Of a stretch of DNA of 33,267 nucleotides, positions 1 through 13,446 are shown piece after piece. Both the position numbers and the translations under genes were made by a program. Every line of letters begins with the position of its first letter. Within the stretch, counting starts at the first letter, position 1. The notes under the pieces were generated by a model. That model did no database searches. It was not told where the DNA came from and saw nothing but the letters and a program-made list of their open reading frames with translations. The stretch is taken from contig CAMLNA010000038.1 in assembly GCA_946481025.1 (NCBI GenBank), forward strand, positions 1 to 33,267. The letters run 5' to 3'. This stretch comes from an uncultured Rivibacter sp. GTDB lineage: Bacteria; Pseudomonadota; Gammaproteobacteria; Burkholderiales; Burkholderiaceae.

Positions 1-50
1 ACAAACCACTCGTGCTTCACATCAGCGGGTTTTGCGCTGAAGGTTTTCAT
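1..50 (-). CDS. rplM: 50S ribosomal protein L13, N-terminal fragment (cut by window edge)
   Basis: Reading leftward from the ATG at 50-48, the 16 complete codons give MKTFSAKPADVKHEWF, followed by a partial Val codon. This is the characteristic beginning of betaproteobacterial ribosomal protein L13, a 23S rRNA-binding protein of the large subunit. Only the first tenth of the gene is present; the rest, and normally rpsI (S9) after it, lies outside the window. No good Shine-Dalgarno stands before the ATG, but the match at the protein level fixes the start. The long structured leader upstream fits an autoregulated ribosomal protein operon. Identification is by family recognition from a short stretch, yet the N-terminus is very typical. 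Confidence 0.88.
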   Translation of the reverse strand, partial: MKTFSAKPADVKHEWF

Positions 51-91
51 GAAGTACTCGAATGGAAGTCTGGCCCTGGCCGGCGGTCGGT

Positions 92-158
92 GCCTCTTCT
101 TTCAAGCGAGGCCTCTTAGGCAGGCTCAACCGCTGGAAGCGGTCTTTCCCCGTGAGCC
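92..158 (-). promoter_or_regulatory. Structured 5' leader of rplM with a bulged nested hairpin
   Basis: In the minus-strand transcript, GGCUCA (158-153) pairs with UGAGCC (128-123). Inside it, ACCGCU (143-138) pairs with AGCGGU (134-129) around a three-base loop. On the 3' side the two stems are continuous (12 nt). On the 5' side they are split by a nine-base bulge, CGGGGAAAG (152-144). A second, weaker stem (GCCTC/GAGGC, 108-112 with 92-96) follows. The structure lies within the predicted rplM leader, about 70 nt before the start codon. Ribosomal protein leaders commonly bind their own product; whether L13 binds here is inference. Confidence 0.5.
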
Positions 159-177
159 GAGTCGAGGAAAGCCGAGC

Positions 178-207
178 ATGATACCCAAAAATCAACGACT
201 TAGCCAA
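178..207 (-). promoter_or_regulatory. Candidate sigma-70 promoter of rplM
   Basis: On the minus strand, TTGGCT (202-207) and TATCAT (178-183) are separated by 18 bp. The -10 box matches the consensus at five of six positions and the -35 box at four. Transcription would start near 171, giving a leader of about 120 nt before the rplM ATG. This leader holds the hairpin described separately. Placement is inferred from consensus matches only. Confidence 0.5.
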
Positions 208-280
208 TGCATCGGCCGGAAATCCCTTGCGCCATGCCGACCGCCCCCTATACTCATCCGTAGAAACCCTTACGTCCACC

Positions 281-976
281 ATGCAGCCGCCCAACAGCCA
301 ACGCCAGACAGCCGTGCCGTCGCGCCTGGCAGCGTTGTTCCGGTGGGTGCCCATCCGGTCCCTCGCTCCCCGGCACCGGCAACGGATCGCCGACCACCTG
401 CTGGCGCTGGAACCGCAAGACCGGTACCTGCGCTTCGGGTATCCCGCCAGCGACGAGCAGGTGCGCAAATACGCCGACACGCTGAATTTCGAACGTGACG
501 AGGTCTTCGGCATCTTCAACCGCCGGCTCCAACTCATTGCGATGGCGCATCTCGCCTACACGCCCGAGCCGCAACTGCCCAACCACCCGGCCATGGCGGA
601 GTTCGGCGTGTCCGTGGCGAAGTCCGCCCGGGGCAAGGGGTACGGCGCGCGGCTCTTCGACCATGCCGTCATGCATGCGCGCAACCGCGACATCGACACG
701 CTGTTCATCCACGCGTTGAGCGAAAACACCGCCATGCTCAAGATCGCCCGCAGGGCCGGGGCCAAGGTCGAGCGCGATGGCACCGAGTCGCAGGCCTTCC
801 TGAAGCTGCCCGAGGACACCCTGGCCACACAGATGAGCGAGGTGATCGAGGAGCACGCGGCGGAGATGAACTACCGGCTCAAGGTCCATGCCCGCCGCTT
901 CGACGCGTTGCTCGACGCGGTGGCCGAAGTGAAGGCCGCCATTGGCACGGCCAAGTCCGGCGCCGGGCGGGAGTGA
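281..976 (+). CDS. GNAT family N-acetyltransferase
   Basis: The protein has 231 residues from the ATG at 281. An upstream in-frame ATG at 227 would add 18 residues that do not look like the family. The GNAT acetyl-CoA pyrophosphate-binding loop is visible as RGKGYG in the stretch VAKSARGKGYGARLF, followed by the usual helix, a strand (DTLFIHAL) and the SENTAMLKIARRAG segment typical of motif B. Substrate cannot be told. The C-terminal 60 residues are charged and helical, beyond the acetyltransferase core. The gene is divergent from rplM with 230 bp between them. No convincing ribosome binding site is seen. Confidence 0.8.
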   Translation: MQPPNSQRQTAVPSRLAALFRWVPIRSLAPRHRQRIADHLLALEPQDRYLRFGYPASDEQVRKYADTLNFERDEVFGIFNRRLQLIAMAHLAYTPEPQLPNHPAMAEFGVSVAKSARGKGYGARLFDHAVMHARNRDIDTLFIHALSENTAMLKIARRAGAKVERDGTESQAFLKLPEDTLATQMSEVIEEHAAEMNYRLKVHARRFDALLDAVAEVKAAIGTAKSGAGRE

Positions 977-1079
977 GCGCACGCCGCTCCAGGTCTCGCC
1001 AGGACTTGCCACCCACCTCGGGGATACCTGGGCCCGGGGTCGGTCTATAGGATCGTTTCAGCTTCGACTCTGACCTCAC

Positions 1080-1096
1080 GGGCGCCGCCGGCGCCC
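1080..1096. repeat. Short GC-rich inverted repeat
   Basis: The palindrome GGGCGCC-GCC-GGCGCCC lies between the acetyltransferase and the DUF2726 gene. It could form a seven-pair hairpin, but no T-run follows, so it is not a convincing intrinsic terminator. Confidence 0.3.
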
Positions 1097-1119
1097 TGTC
1101 GGCCCCCCCTCCCATCGGT

Positions 1120-1941
1120 ATGACACAGGGCAACGCGTGGATTCTTGGCGCCTTGCTGGCGTCCGGCCTGCTGCTGGCACTGGCGGCCTGGTGGCGCAAG
1201 CGCTCGCGCAGCCCGGCGCCGTTGCCCGCCGAATGGTCGCTGACCGCGCGGCCCCTGTTCACCGCCGACGAGCGCGCGGTATACCGGCAGCTGCGCGAGG
1301 CGTTGCCGCACCACATCATCCTGGCCAAGTTGCCGCTGGTGCGCTTCTGCCAGCCGCTCGATGCCCAGAAGGTGCGCTACTGGTACGACCTGCTGGGCTC
1401 CATCCACGTGAGCTTCGTGGTCTGCAGCGCCAACGGCCGCGTGCTGGCCGCGGTGGACCTCGAAACCGACCGCCCCAGTTCCCGCCGCGCCGCGCTGATC
1501 AAGCAGAACGTGCTGAACGCCTGCCGCGTGCGGCACCTGAAATGCCACGCCAACCAGCTGCCCTCGATGGCCGAACTGCAGCTGCTGGTGCCGCACCAGG
1601 GGGCCGCTGCCCGGCCTGCGCCACCGGCAGCGGGCTACACGATCAGCGAGGCCCGCACCACGCTCGCCCACACCGTGCGCGCCCGGCGCGCCGAGCGCTC
1701 GGCGCTGTGGCAGGACTCGTCGTTTGCGCAGGACTCGTTCTTCATGCCCGACAGCCGCATCGACACCAACTTCATGCAGAGCGACTTCCACAGCGTGCCG
1801 CCGGCACTCGCACCCGAAGCCGAGCCCCGCCTGGCCACCGCAAAGGCCTCTGCCGCACCGGCCCAACCGCACGAGCCGGATCTGCAGATCGGCGGTGTCG
1901 TGATCGACTCGCTCGCGGCGGCCCACGGCGGCAGCCGCTGA
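1120..1941 (+). CDS. Membrane-anchored DUF2726 domain protein
   Basis: The protein has 273 residues. It starts with one hydrophobic segment (about residues 7-24) followed by a basic patch WWRKRSRS, so it is probably a signal anchor with the rest in the cytoplasm. Residues about 40-150 match the DUF2726 pattern: 'RPLFTADERAVYRQLREALP', then HIILAKLPLVRF, then FVVCSANGRVLAAVDLETD and a Lys-rich end. This domain resembles restriction-endonuclease-like folds, but no enzyme activity is established for it. The C-terminal 120 residues are low-complexity, Ala/Pro-rich and probably disordered. The srkA gene follows 43 bp downstream on the same strand, so the two may be cotranscribed. Confidence 0.75.
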   Translation: MTQGNAWILGALLASGLLLALAAWWRKRSRSPAPLPAEWSLTARPLFTADERAVYRQLREALPHHIILAKLPLVRFCQPLDAQKVRYWYDLLGSIHVSFVVCSANGRVLAAVDLETDRPSSRRAALIKQNVLNACRVRHLKCHANQLPSMAELQLLVPHQGAAARPAPPAAGYTISEARTTLAHTVRARRAERSALWQDSSFAQDSFFMPDSRIDTNFMQSDFHSVPPALAPEAEPRLATAKASAAPAQPHEPDLQIGGVVIDSLAAAHGGSR

Positions 1942-1984
1942 GCACCCAGCCCTTGCGCTTGCCTGCACCACGTACGATGCGTGG

Positions 1985-3000
1985 ATGCAAAACGACACCG
2001 CCCCGGGCGCCCTCCCGTTTGCCCACCTGACGCCCGACGCCGTGCTCGACGCGCTCGACAGCGTGGGGCTGCGGGGTGACGGCCGCCTGCTGCAACTCAA
2101 TTCGTACGAGAACCGCGTGGTGCAGGTGCACCTCGAAGACGGCCGCATCGTCGTGGCCAAGTTCTACCGTCCGCAACGCTGGAGCGATGCGCAGATCCTC
2201 GAGGAGCATGCCTTCGCACTCGAACTGGCCGCCGCAGAAGTGCCCGTGGTTGCGCCGCTGGCACTGGAACGCGCCGAACCGAGCGGCCCGCAGTTGCTGG
2301 GCGATCCACCCACGCTGGCGCGCCAGGGCGAGATGCGCTGGGCGGCCAGCCCGCGCTGCGGCGGCCGGGCCCCGGAGCTGGACGACGACGAGGTGCTCAC
2401 AAGGGTGGGCCGCTTCATCGGCCGGCTGCATGCCGTGGGACGGCAGCGCGCCTTCGAACATCGCCCCCGCTGGGACGGGGTCGGCCCGGCGCGAGCCGCC
2501 TTCGACTGGCTGCTCGCCAGCGACGTGATCCCGCCCGACGCACTGCCGGCATGGCAGCGCACCGCCGAGCAGGCCATGCAGGCCATCGCACAACACTTCG
2601 ACGCCGTACCCGGAGTGCGCCTGCAGCGCCTGCACGGCGACGTGCACGTGGGCAACCTGCTGTGGACGCCCGATGCCGGCCCGCACTTCGTCGATCTCGA
2701 CGATGCCTGCACCGGCCCCGCCGTGCAGGACCTCTGGATGCTGCTGCCCGGTGAGCGCTCGGTGAGCGGCCGAGCGCTCGCCTGCCTGCTGGAGGGCTAC
2801 ACCACCTTCTGCGACTTCGACGAACGCGAGCTGTCGCTGATCGAGCCGCTGCGCACCGTGCGGCTCATCCACTACAGCGGCTGGCTGGCGCGGCGCTGGA
2901 GCGACCCGGCGTTCCCGGCAGCCTTTCCATGGTTCGGCAGCTCGGCCTACTGGGCCGAGCAGACCACGCGGCTGCGCCAGCAGCTCGATGCAATGGAAGA

Positions 3001-3004
<4 letters not shown>
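1985..3004 (+). CDS. srkA: Stress response serine/threonine kinase, SrkA/YihE family
   Basis: This 339-residue protein matches the family length of about 330. It has the aminoglycoside-phosphotransferase-like kinase fold. The N-lobe carries '[15 protein letters not shown]' and VVAKFYRP with the ATP-binding lysine. The catalytic loop is HGDVHVGN (Asp219, Asn224), and the metal-binding motif is FVDLDD (Asp237). In Escherichia coli SrkA (YihE) opposes MazEF-mediated death and is induced by envelope stress through Cpx. Here no DsbA gene follows, unlike the enterobacterial arrangement. Its stop codon shares the tetranucleotide CTAG with the htpG stop on the other strand. Confidence 0.9.
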
Positions 3005-4869
<1,865 letters not shown>

Positions 4870-4914
4870 GGTCGTCTCTGGGTTGGAATGGCCTCCATCG
4901 GCCCGGCGCGCGGG

Positions 4915-4943
4915 AGATTGGGGGCGATTCTGGCCCTTTCAAG
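4915..4943 (-). promoter_or_regulatory. Sigma-32 heat-shock promoter of htpG
   Basis: On the minus strand, CTTGAAA (4937-4943) is followed after 13 bp by CCCCAATCT (4915-4923). This is very near the RpoH consensus CTTGAAA-N12-14-CCCCATnT. Transcription would begin near 4908, about 40 nt before the htpG ATG. It lies downstream of the pullulanase terminator, so htpG is insulated from the gene behind it. Confidence 0.85.
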
Positions 4944-4951
4944 GCCACCAG

Positions 4952-4977
4952 AAAAAAGGCCGCCCGGGAGGGCGGCC
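4952..4977 (-). terminator. Intrinsic terminator of the pullulanase gene
   Basis: In the minus-strand transcript GGCCGCCC (4977-4970) pairs with GGGCGGCC (4965-4958) around a four-base loop, followed directly by six U residues (4957-4952). It stands about 43 nt after the pullulanase stop codon and just before the htpG promoter. Confidence 0.92.
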
Positions 4978-5020
4978 GAAACAGGAGGCGCGGCCCGGGA
5001 GGCCTCACGCCTTCGCTCGC

Positions 5021-8560
<3,540 letters not shown>

Positions 8561-8565
8561 CTTGA

Positions 8566-8570
8566 CTCCT
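8566..8570 (-). promoter_or_regulatory. Ribosome binding site fixing the pulA GTG start
   Basis: AGGAG on the minus strand stands five bases before the GTG at 8560. An upstream in-frame ATG at 8614 has no such site and would bury the lipoprotein signal behind 18 extra residues. Confidence 0.8.
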
Positions 8571-8600
8571 CGTTGGCCTGCCTTGGGCGCATCGTATGAA

Positions 8601-8697
8601 GTCAAACTACACAAGCATCACAGGGCGTTCCCTAGGTTCCACCATGTTCTTGCTGTAGTTTCAGCGGCCTCAAGCTGAACTACGGTAATGAAACTAC
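8601..8697. promoter_or_regulatory. pulA upstream control region with repeated GTAGTTT motifs and the shared starch block
   Basis: Four copies of a GTAGTTT(C/G)A-like motif lie here: inverted at 8604-8610 (AAACTAC), forward at 8655-8664 (GTAGTTTCAG), inverted at 8675-8683 (TGAACTAC) and inverted at 8689-8697 (GAAACTAC). The second and third form an imperfect inverted repeat, GTAGTTTCAGC with GCTGAACTAC. The segment 8606-8640 contains ACTACACA and, 22 bp further, TTCCCTAGGTTCC. The same two elements recur before the amylase gene at 11366-11398. These are probably sites for a regulator of starch genes, which is not encoded in the window. Confidence 0.5.
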
Positions 8698-8934
8698 TTT
8701 GCGGGTGTCACCGCTACAGGCTGCAGACCGCCCAGCCTTCCTGCAGTCCTACAAGCGCCCGACACCGATGCCGACGTGTCACCTCCGGGGAGGCCCCTAT
8801 CCTGCATTGACCTTCGGTCACGCGCCGGCACAAACCGTCACAAGCCGCCGCCCTCGCCGCCACGCTCCATCCCATCTAGAGTTGGCGGCCTCTCCCACCC
8901 AACCAGAAAGCCCGACGCACGGGCCCGCCGATGC
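8698..8934. other. Intergenic stretch before the antiporter gene
   Basis: No gene is supported here. A short frame at 8699-8938 has no family resemblance or ribosome binding site. Visible features are two small palindromes, CCTCCGGGGAGG (8782-8793) and TGACC-TTC-GGTCA (8808-8820). The latter could be an operator for the antiporter gene, but nothing in the window identifies a binding protein. Confidence 0.4.
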
Positions 8935-10209
8935 ATGAGCGTTTCATTCCATAGCCAGACCCTGCTTTCCTATGTCGCCTCGGCGGCATCGTCGGCCCCG
9001 CTGTACACGCTCGAAGGTCTGCGCAGCGCCGACCCGGTGCTGGGCCTGGCGCTGCTGATGATCGTGGCGCTGGTGGCCGGCGAGCTGGTGCACCGCCTCA
9101 CCCGGCTGCCGCGCGCCGTGGGGCAGATGCTGGTGGGCGCGCTCGCCAGCCCGCTGGCGCTGCGCCTGCTCGACCGCACCGACCTCGACCCGTGGAAGCC
9201 GCTCATCGACCTGGCGGTGGGCATGCTCGTGTTCGAGCTGGGCAGCCGCATCCGCCCGCGCTGGCTGATCGACAACCCGTGGCTCACCCTCAGCTGCATC
9301 TGCGAGGCGGTGTTCGCCGGCCTCCTGGTGACCTGGGCCCTGATGCTGCTGGGCGCCCCGGCCTACTCGGCGGTGCTGGCCGGGGCCGTGGCCATGTCCA
9401 CCTCGCCGGTGATCACGATGACGGTGATCCACGAAGCACAGCCTCGCGGCCAGGTCACCGAGCGGGTGCTGATGATGGCCGCGCTCAACAGCGTGCTCGC
9501 CGTGCTGGCCCTGAAGGCCTGGCGCGTCGTCGTGTCGGCCGACGCGGCCGCCCCCGGCGTGGACTGGCAGCCGGCGCTGGTGAACGCCGTCTATGTGCTG
9601 GCGGGCTCTTTCCTGCTCGGCGCAGCCGCCGGCATCGCGCTCACCTACCTGGCCCGCTGGGTGCACCGCAGCACCACCAGCCTGGCCGTGCTGCAGATCG
9701 CGCTGGTGGTGCTGGCCGCCATGCTGGCGGCGCAATGGATGCTGTCTCCGCTGCTCGCGCTGCTGCTCGCCGGCGTGGTGGCGCGCGCACGCATGAGCCA
9801 CCACCTCACCGTCGAGCCCCAGCTCGGCAGCGCCGGTGCGGCCCTCACGGTGCTGCTGTTCCTGTCGATCGGCGTGCTGTCCACGCTCGACGACCTGGTG
9901 CGGCTGTGGCCCTGGGTCCTGGCCATCGTGCTGGCCCGCCTGCTGGGCAAGGCCGCCGCGGTGTTCGCGCTGGCGCGACCCAGCGGCCTGGGCTGGCACC
10001 AGGCGGCCGCGCTGACGCTGGCGCTGCAACCCATGACCAACGTGGCGGTGCTGCTGGCCGCCACCACTTTCGGCTGGCCCGGCGAGACGCCCGCGCCCGA
10101 CGCCGCCATGCTGCAGTCGCTGCTCATCGCCACCACGCTGATGCAGTTGAGCGGCCCGTGGTGGACGCAGCTCGGCCTGCGCACCATCGCCAGGGAAACC
10201 AAGGGCTGA
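8935..10209 (+). CDS. Cation:proton antiporter (CPA2/KefB-like membrane protein)
   Basis: The protein has 424 residues from the ATG at 8935; 53 in-frame codons before it are polar, Pro/Arg-rich and unlike the family. About 11-12 hydrophobic segments cover residues 35-415. The pattern fits the Na+/H+ exchanger domain: an N-terminal pair, then [36 protein letters not shown], and the unwound-helix segment [13 protein letters not shown]. No cytosolic TrkA-N (RCK) domain follows, so it is the membrane core only. Transported ion cannot be told. The ybdK-type gene follows 32 bp later, probably in the same transcript; Kef-type transporters elsewhere are glutathione-gated, which makes that neighbour notable but proves nothing. 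Confidence 0.82.
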   Translation: MSVSFHSQTLLSYVASAASSAPLYTLEGLRSADPVLGLALLMIVALVAGELVHRLTRLPRAVGQMLVGALASPLALRLLDRTDLDPWKPLIDLAVGMLVFELGSRIRPRWLIDNPWLTLSCICEAVFAGLLVTWALMLLGAPAYSAVLAGAVAMSTSPVITMTVIHEAQPRGQVTERVLMMAALNSVLAVLALKAWRVVVSADAAAPGVDWQPALVNAVYVLAGSFLLGAAAGIALTYLARWVHRSTTSLAVLQIALVVLAAMLAAQWMLSPLLALLLAGVVARARMSHHLTVEPQLGSAGAALTVLLFLSIGVLSTLDDLVRLWPWVLAIVLARLLGKAAAVFALARPSGLGWHQAAALTLALQPMTNVAVLLAATTFGWPGETPAPDAAMLQSLLIATTLMQLSGPWWTQLGLRTIARETKG

Positions 10210-10241
10210 ACCCCGCGGCCACAGCCACCAGGAGCACCAAC

Positions 10242-11354
10242 ATGCCGCTACAAGACTTCGCCACCTCCGAAGCGCTGACCATGGGCGTCGAACTCGAGTT
10301 GCAGCTCGTCAGCACCCACGACTTCGACCTCGTGCCGCAGGCCGAGGACCTGCTGCGCGAAACCGCCAGGCACACCGGCGCGTGGGACATCAAGCCCGAG
10401 ATCACGCGCAGCATGATCGAGATCGGCAGCTCCATCCAGCGCGAACATGCGCCGCTCGTGGCCGAGCTGCGCGACATGCGCGACCAGCTCGCCCGCGCGG
10501 CCCGCAAGCTCAACATCGCCATCGCCGGCGGCGGCACGCACGCCTTCCAGCACTGGAGCGAGCAGCAGATCTTCCCGACCGAGCGCTTCCGCTACATCAG
10601 CGAGCTGTACGGCTACCTGGCCAAGCAGTTCACCGTGTTCGGCCAGCACGTGCACATCGGCTGCCCCAACGGCGACGACGCGCTGTGGCTGCTGCACGCG
10701 CTGTCGCGCTACGTGCCGCACTTCATCGCGCTGTCGGCCTCCTCGCCCTTCGTGCAGGGGCAAGACACCGGCTTCGATTCGGCACGGCTGAATTCGGTGT
10801 TCGCCTTCCCGCTGTCGGGCCGCGCCCCATTCACCCGCAGCTGGGACGAATTCAACGTCTTCTTCGACAAGATGACCGCCACCGGCGTGGTCCAGTCGAT
10901 GAAGGACTTCTACTGGGACATCCGCCCCAAGCCCGAGTACGGGACCATCGAGCTGCGGGTGTGCGACACGCCGCTCACGGTGGAAAAGGCCGCCGCGCTG
11001 GCCTGCTACCTGCAGACGATCTGCCGCCACCTGCGCGAGGAACAACCCTTCGAGCCCACCGAGGACGACTACCTCGTCTACACCTTCAACCGCTTCCAGG
11101 CCTGCCGTTTCGGCTTGGACGGCGAGATCGTCGACCCCAAGACCAAGACGCGCCAGAAGCTGCGCGACGACATCCTGCGTACGCTGGCGCGCATCGACGG
11201 CCATGCGCTCGACCTGCGCGCCCTCGACGCCATGAACCTGATCCGCGACTCGCTGTTCGCCAGCAACGACGCCGGCTGGCTGCGCCAGCAGCGTCGCGAG
11301 CACCGGGCGCTGTCGGCCACGGTGGAGCAGGCGGCCATGCGCTGGATGGGCTGA
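10242..11354 (+). CDS. ybdK: Carboxylate-amine ligase, YbdK family (glutamate-cysteine ligase type 2)
   Basis: The 370-residue protein has the usual length of the YbdK/GCS2 family. The start ATG at 10242 has GGAG at 10231-10234. Visible motifs are the N-terminal GVELELQLV (acidic metal ligands), [19 protein letters not shown], the conserved GQHVHIGCP and [16 protein letters not shown]. coli YbdK has weak glutamate-cysteine ligase activity, so the real substrate of such proteins is often unknown. The gene is probably cotranscribed with the antiporter. Confidence 0.9.
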   Translation: MPLQDFATSEALTMGVELELQLVSTHDFDLVPQAEDLLRETARHTGAWDIKPEITRSMIEIGSSIQREHAPLVAELRDMRDQLARAARKLNIAIAGGGTHAFQHWSEQQIFPTERFRYISELYGYLAKQFTVFGQHVHIGCPNGDDALWLLHALSRYVPHFIALSASSPFVQGQDTGFDSARLNSVFAFPLSGRAPFTRSWDEFNVFFDKMTATGVVQSMKDFYWDIRPKPEYGTIELRVCDTPLTVEKAAALACYLQTICRHLREEQPFEPTEDDYLVYTFNRFQACRFGLDGEIVDPKTKTRQKLRDDILRTLARIDGHALDLRALDAMNLIRDSLFASNDAGWLRQQRREHRALSATVEQAAMRWMG

Positions 11355-11365
11355 CAAGGAGCTCG

Positions 11366-11459
11366 ACTACACACTCGTCGGGACTTTCCCTCGGTTCCGC
11401 CCCGTAACCGACGCCTCTAGACACCCAAGCTATTGCGCACCGATAAGTAGGCAAACTAC
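11366..11459. promoter_or_regulatory. Amylase upstream control region sharing the pulA block
   Basis: ACTACACA (11366-11373) and TTCCCTCGGTTCC (11386-11398) repeat the paired elements found before pulA with nearly the same spacing (20 against 22 bp). A further AAACTAC copy lies at 11453-11459. The block has the opposite orientation relative to its gene compared with pulA. It probably marks a common regulator; the -10 and -35 boxes themselves are not clear. Confidence 0.5.
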
Positions 11460-11484
11460 ATTTCCGCCCGTTGTCCAGACAGAC

Positions 11485-11488
11485 AGGA
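11485..11488 (+). promoter_or_regulatory. Ribosome binding site deciding the amylase start
   Basis: AGGA lies one base before the ATG at 11490 but seven bases before the ATG at 11496. The second spacing is workable and the first is not, so translation most likely starts at 11496. Confidence 0.65.
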
Positions 11489-11495
11489 AATGTGC

Positions 11496-13106
<1,611 letters not shown>

Positions 13107-13207
13107 TGTGCGGGGGGGGGAAGCAGAAGGTGTGAGCCACCACCGGATTGGCGGCGCTTGTCGGTAGCGCCTGCGTCCGGCGGTGTCCACGAAACCGGGA
13201 GGTGAAA

Positions 13208-13233
13208 CGGCAGCACCGTTGCTGGTGCTGCCG
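13208..13233. repeat. Perfect 10-bp inverted repeat (hairpin)
   Basis: CGGCAGCACC and GGTGCTGCCG flank a six-base loop (GTTGCT). It lies 101 bases after the amylase stop. No T-run follows on either strand, so it may be a transcript-end stabiliser, a U-less terminator or an operator. Confidence 0.5.
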
Positions 13234-13398
13234 CCGTCGAATTGGCGCCCCTGTTGTGACACCTCTTGCGAGATACCGAAGGGCCCGGGGCGCGACCCAT
13301 CACGTTCGCCACCGCCTCGTCCGCCCGGTCTTGCGAACCCTGCACGAGTGGTGACGACGGACTCCATTCTGGCGGCGCGATGCCGCGCGTGAATCACC

Positions 13399-13421
13399 AA
13401 AACGAGGGAGCTTTCCCCCTC
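13399..13421 (-). terminator. Weak intrinsic terminator of the molybdoenzyme gene
   Basis: On the minus strand GAGGG (13421-13417) pairs with CCCTC (13408-13404) around an eight-base loop, and GTTTT follows. It lies about 25 bases after the stop codon of the molybdopterin oxidoreductase. The stem is short, so confidence is modest. Confidence 0.45.
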
Positions 13422-13446
13422 ATTTCCGGGTGTTGAAACCAGCGCC

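Larger units (their letters stand above)
13107..13446. other. Intergenic stretch between amylase and molybdoenzyme genes
   Basis: I see no gene in these 340 bases. They contain a run of nine G (13112-13120), six bases after the amylase stop, and a perfect ten-pair inverted repeat (13208-13233, separate entry). A weak terminator for the leftward gene lies at 13399-13421. No tRNA cloverleaf could be built. Confidence 0.6.

Noticed and set aside
22..537. Minus-strand frame across the rplM leader and acetyltransferase start
   Set aside because: It runs through the rplM promoter and leader in another frame from rplM, and its product is Arg/Ser-rich without homology.
8699..8938. 79-codon frame before the antiporter gene
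   Set aside because: No ribosome binding site, Pro/Ser-rich random-looking product, and it overlaps palindromes in a control region.
13300..13370. Possible tRNA-like TTCG segment between the amylase and molybdoenzyme genes
   Set aside because: Neither strand gives an acceptor stem or anticodon arm; only a chance GGTTCG is present.
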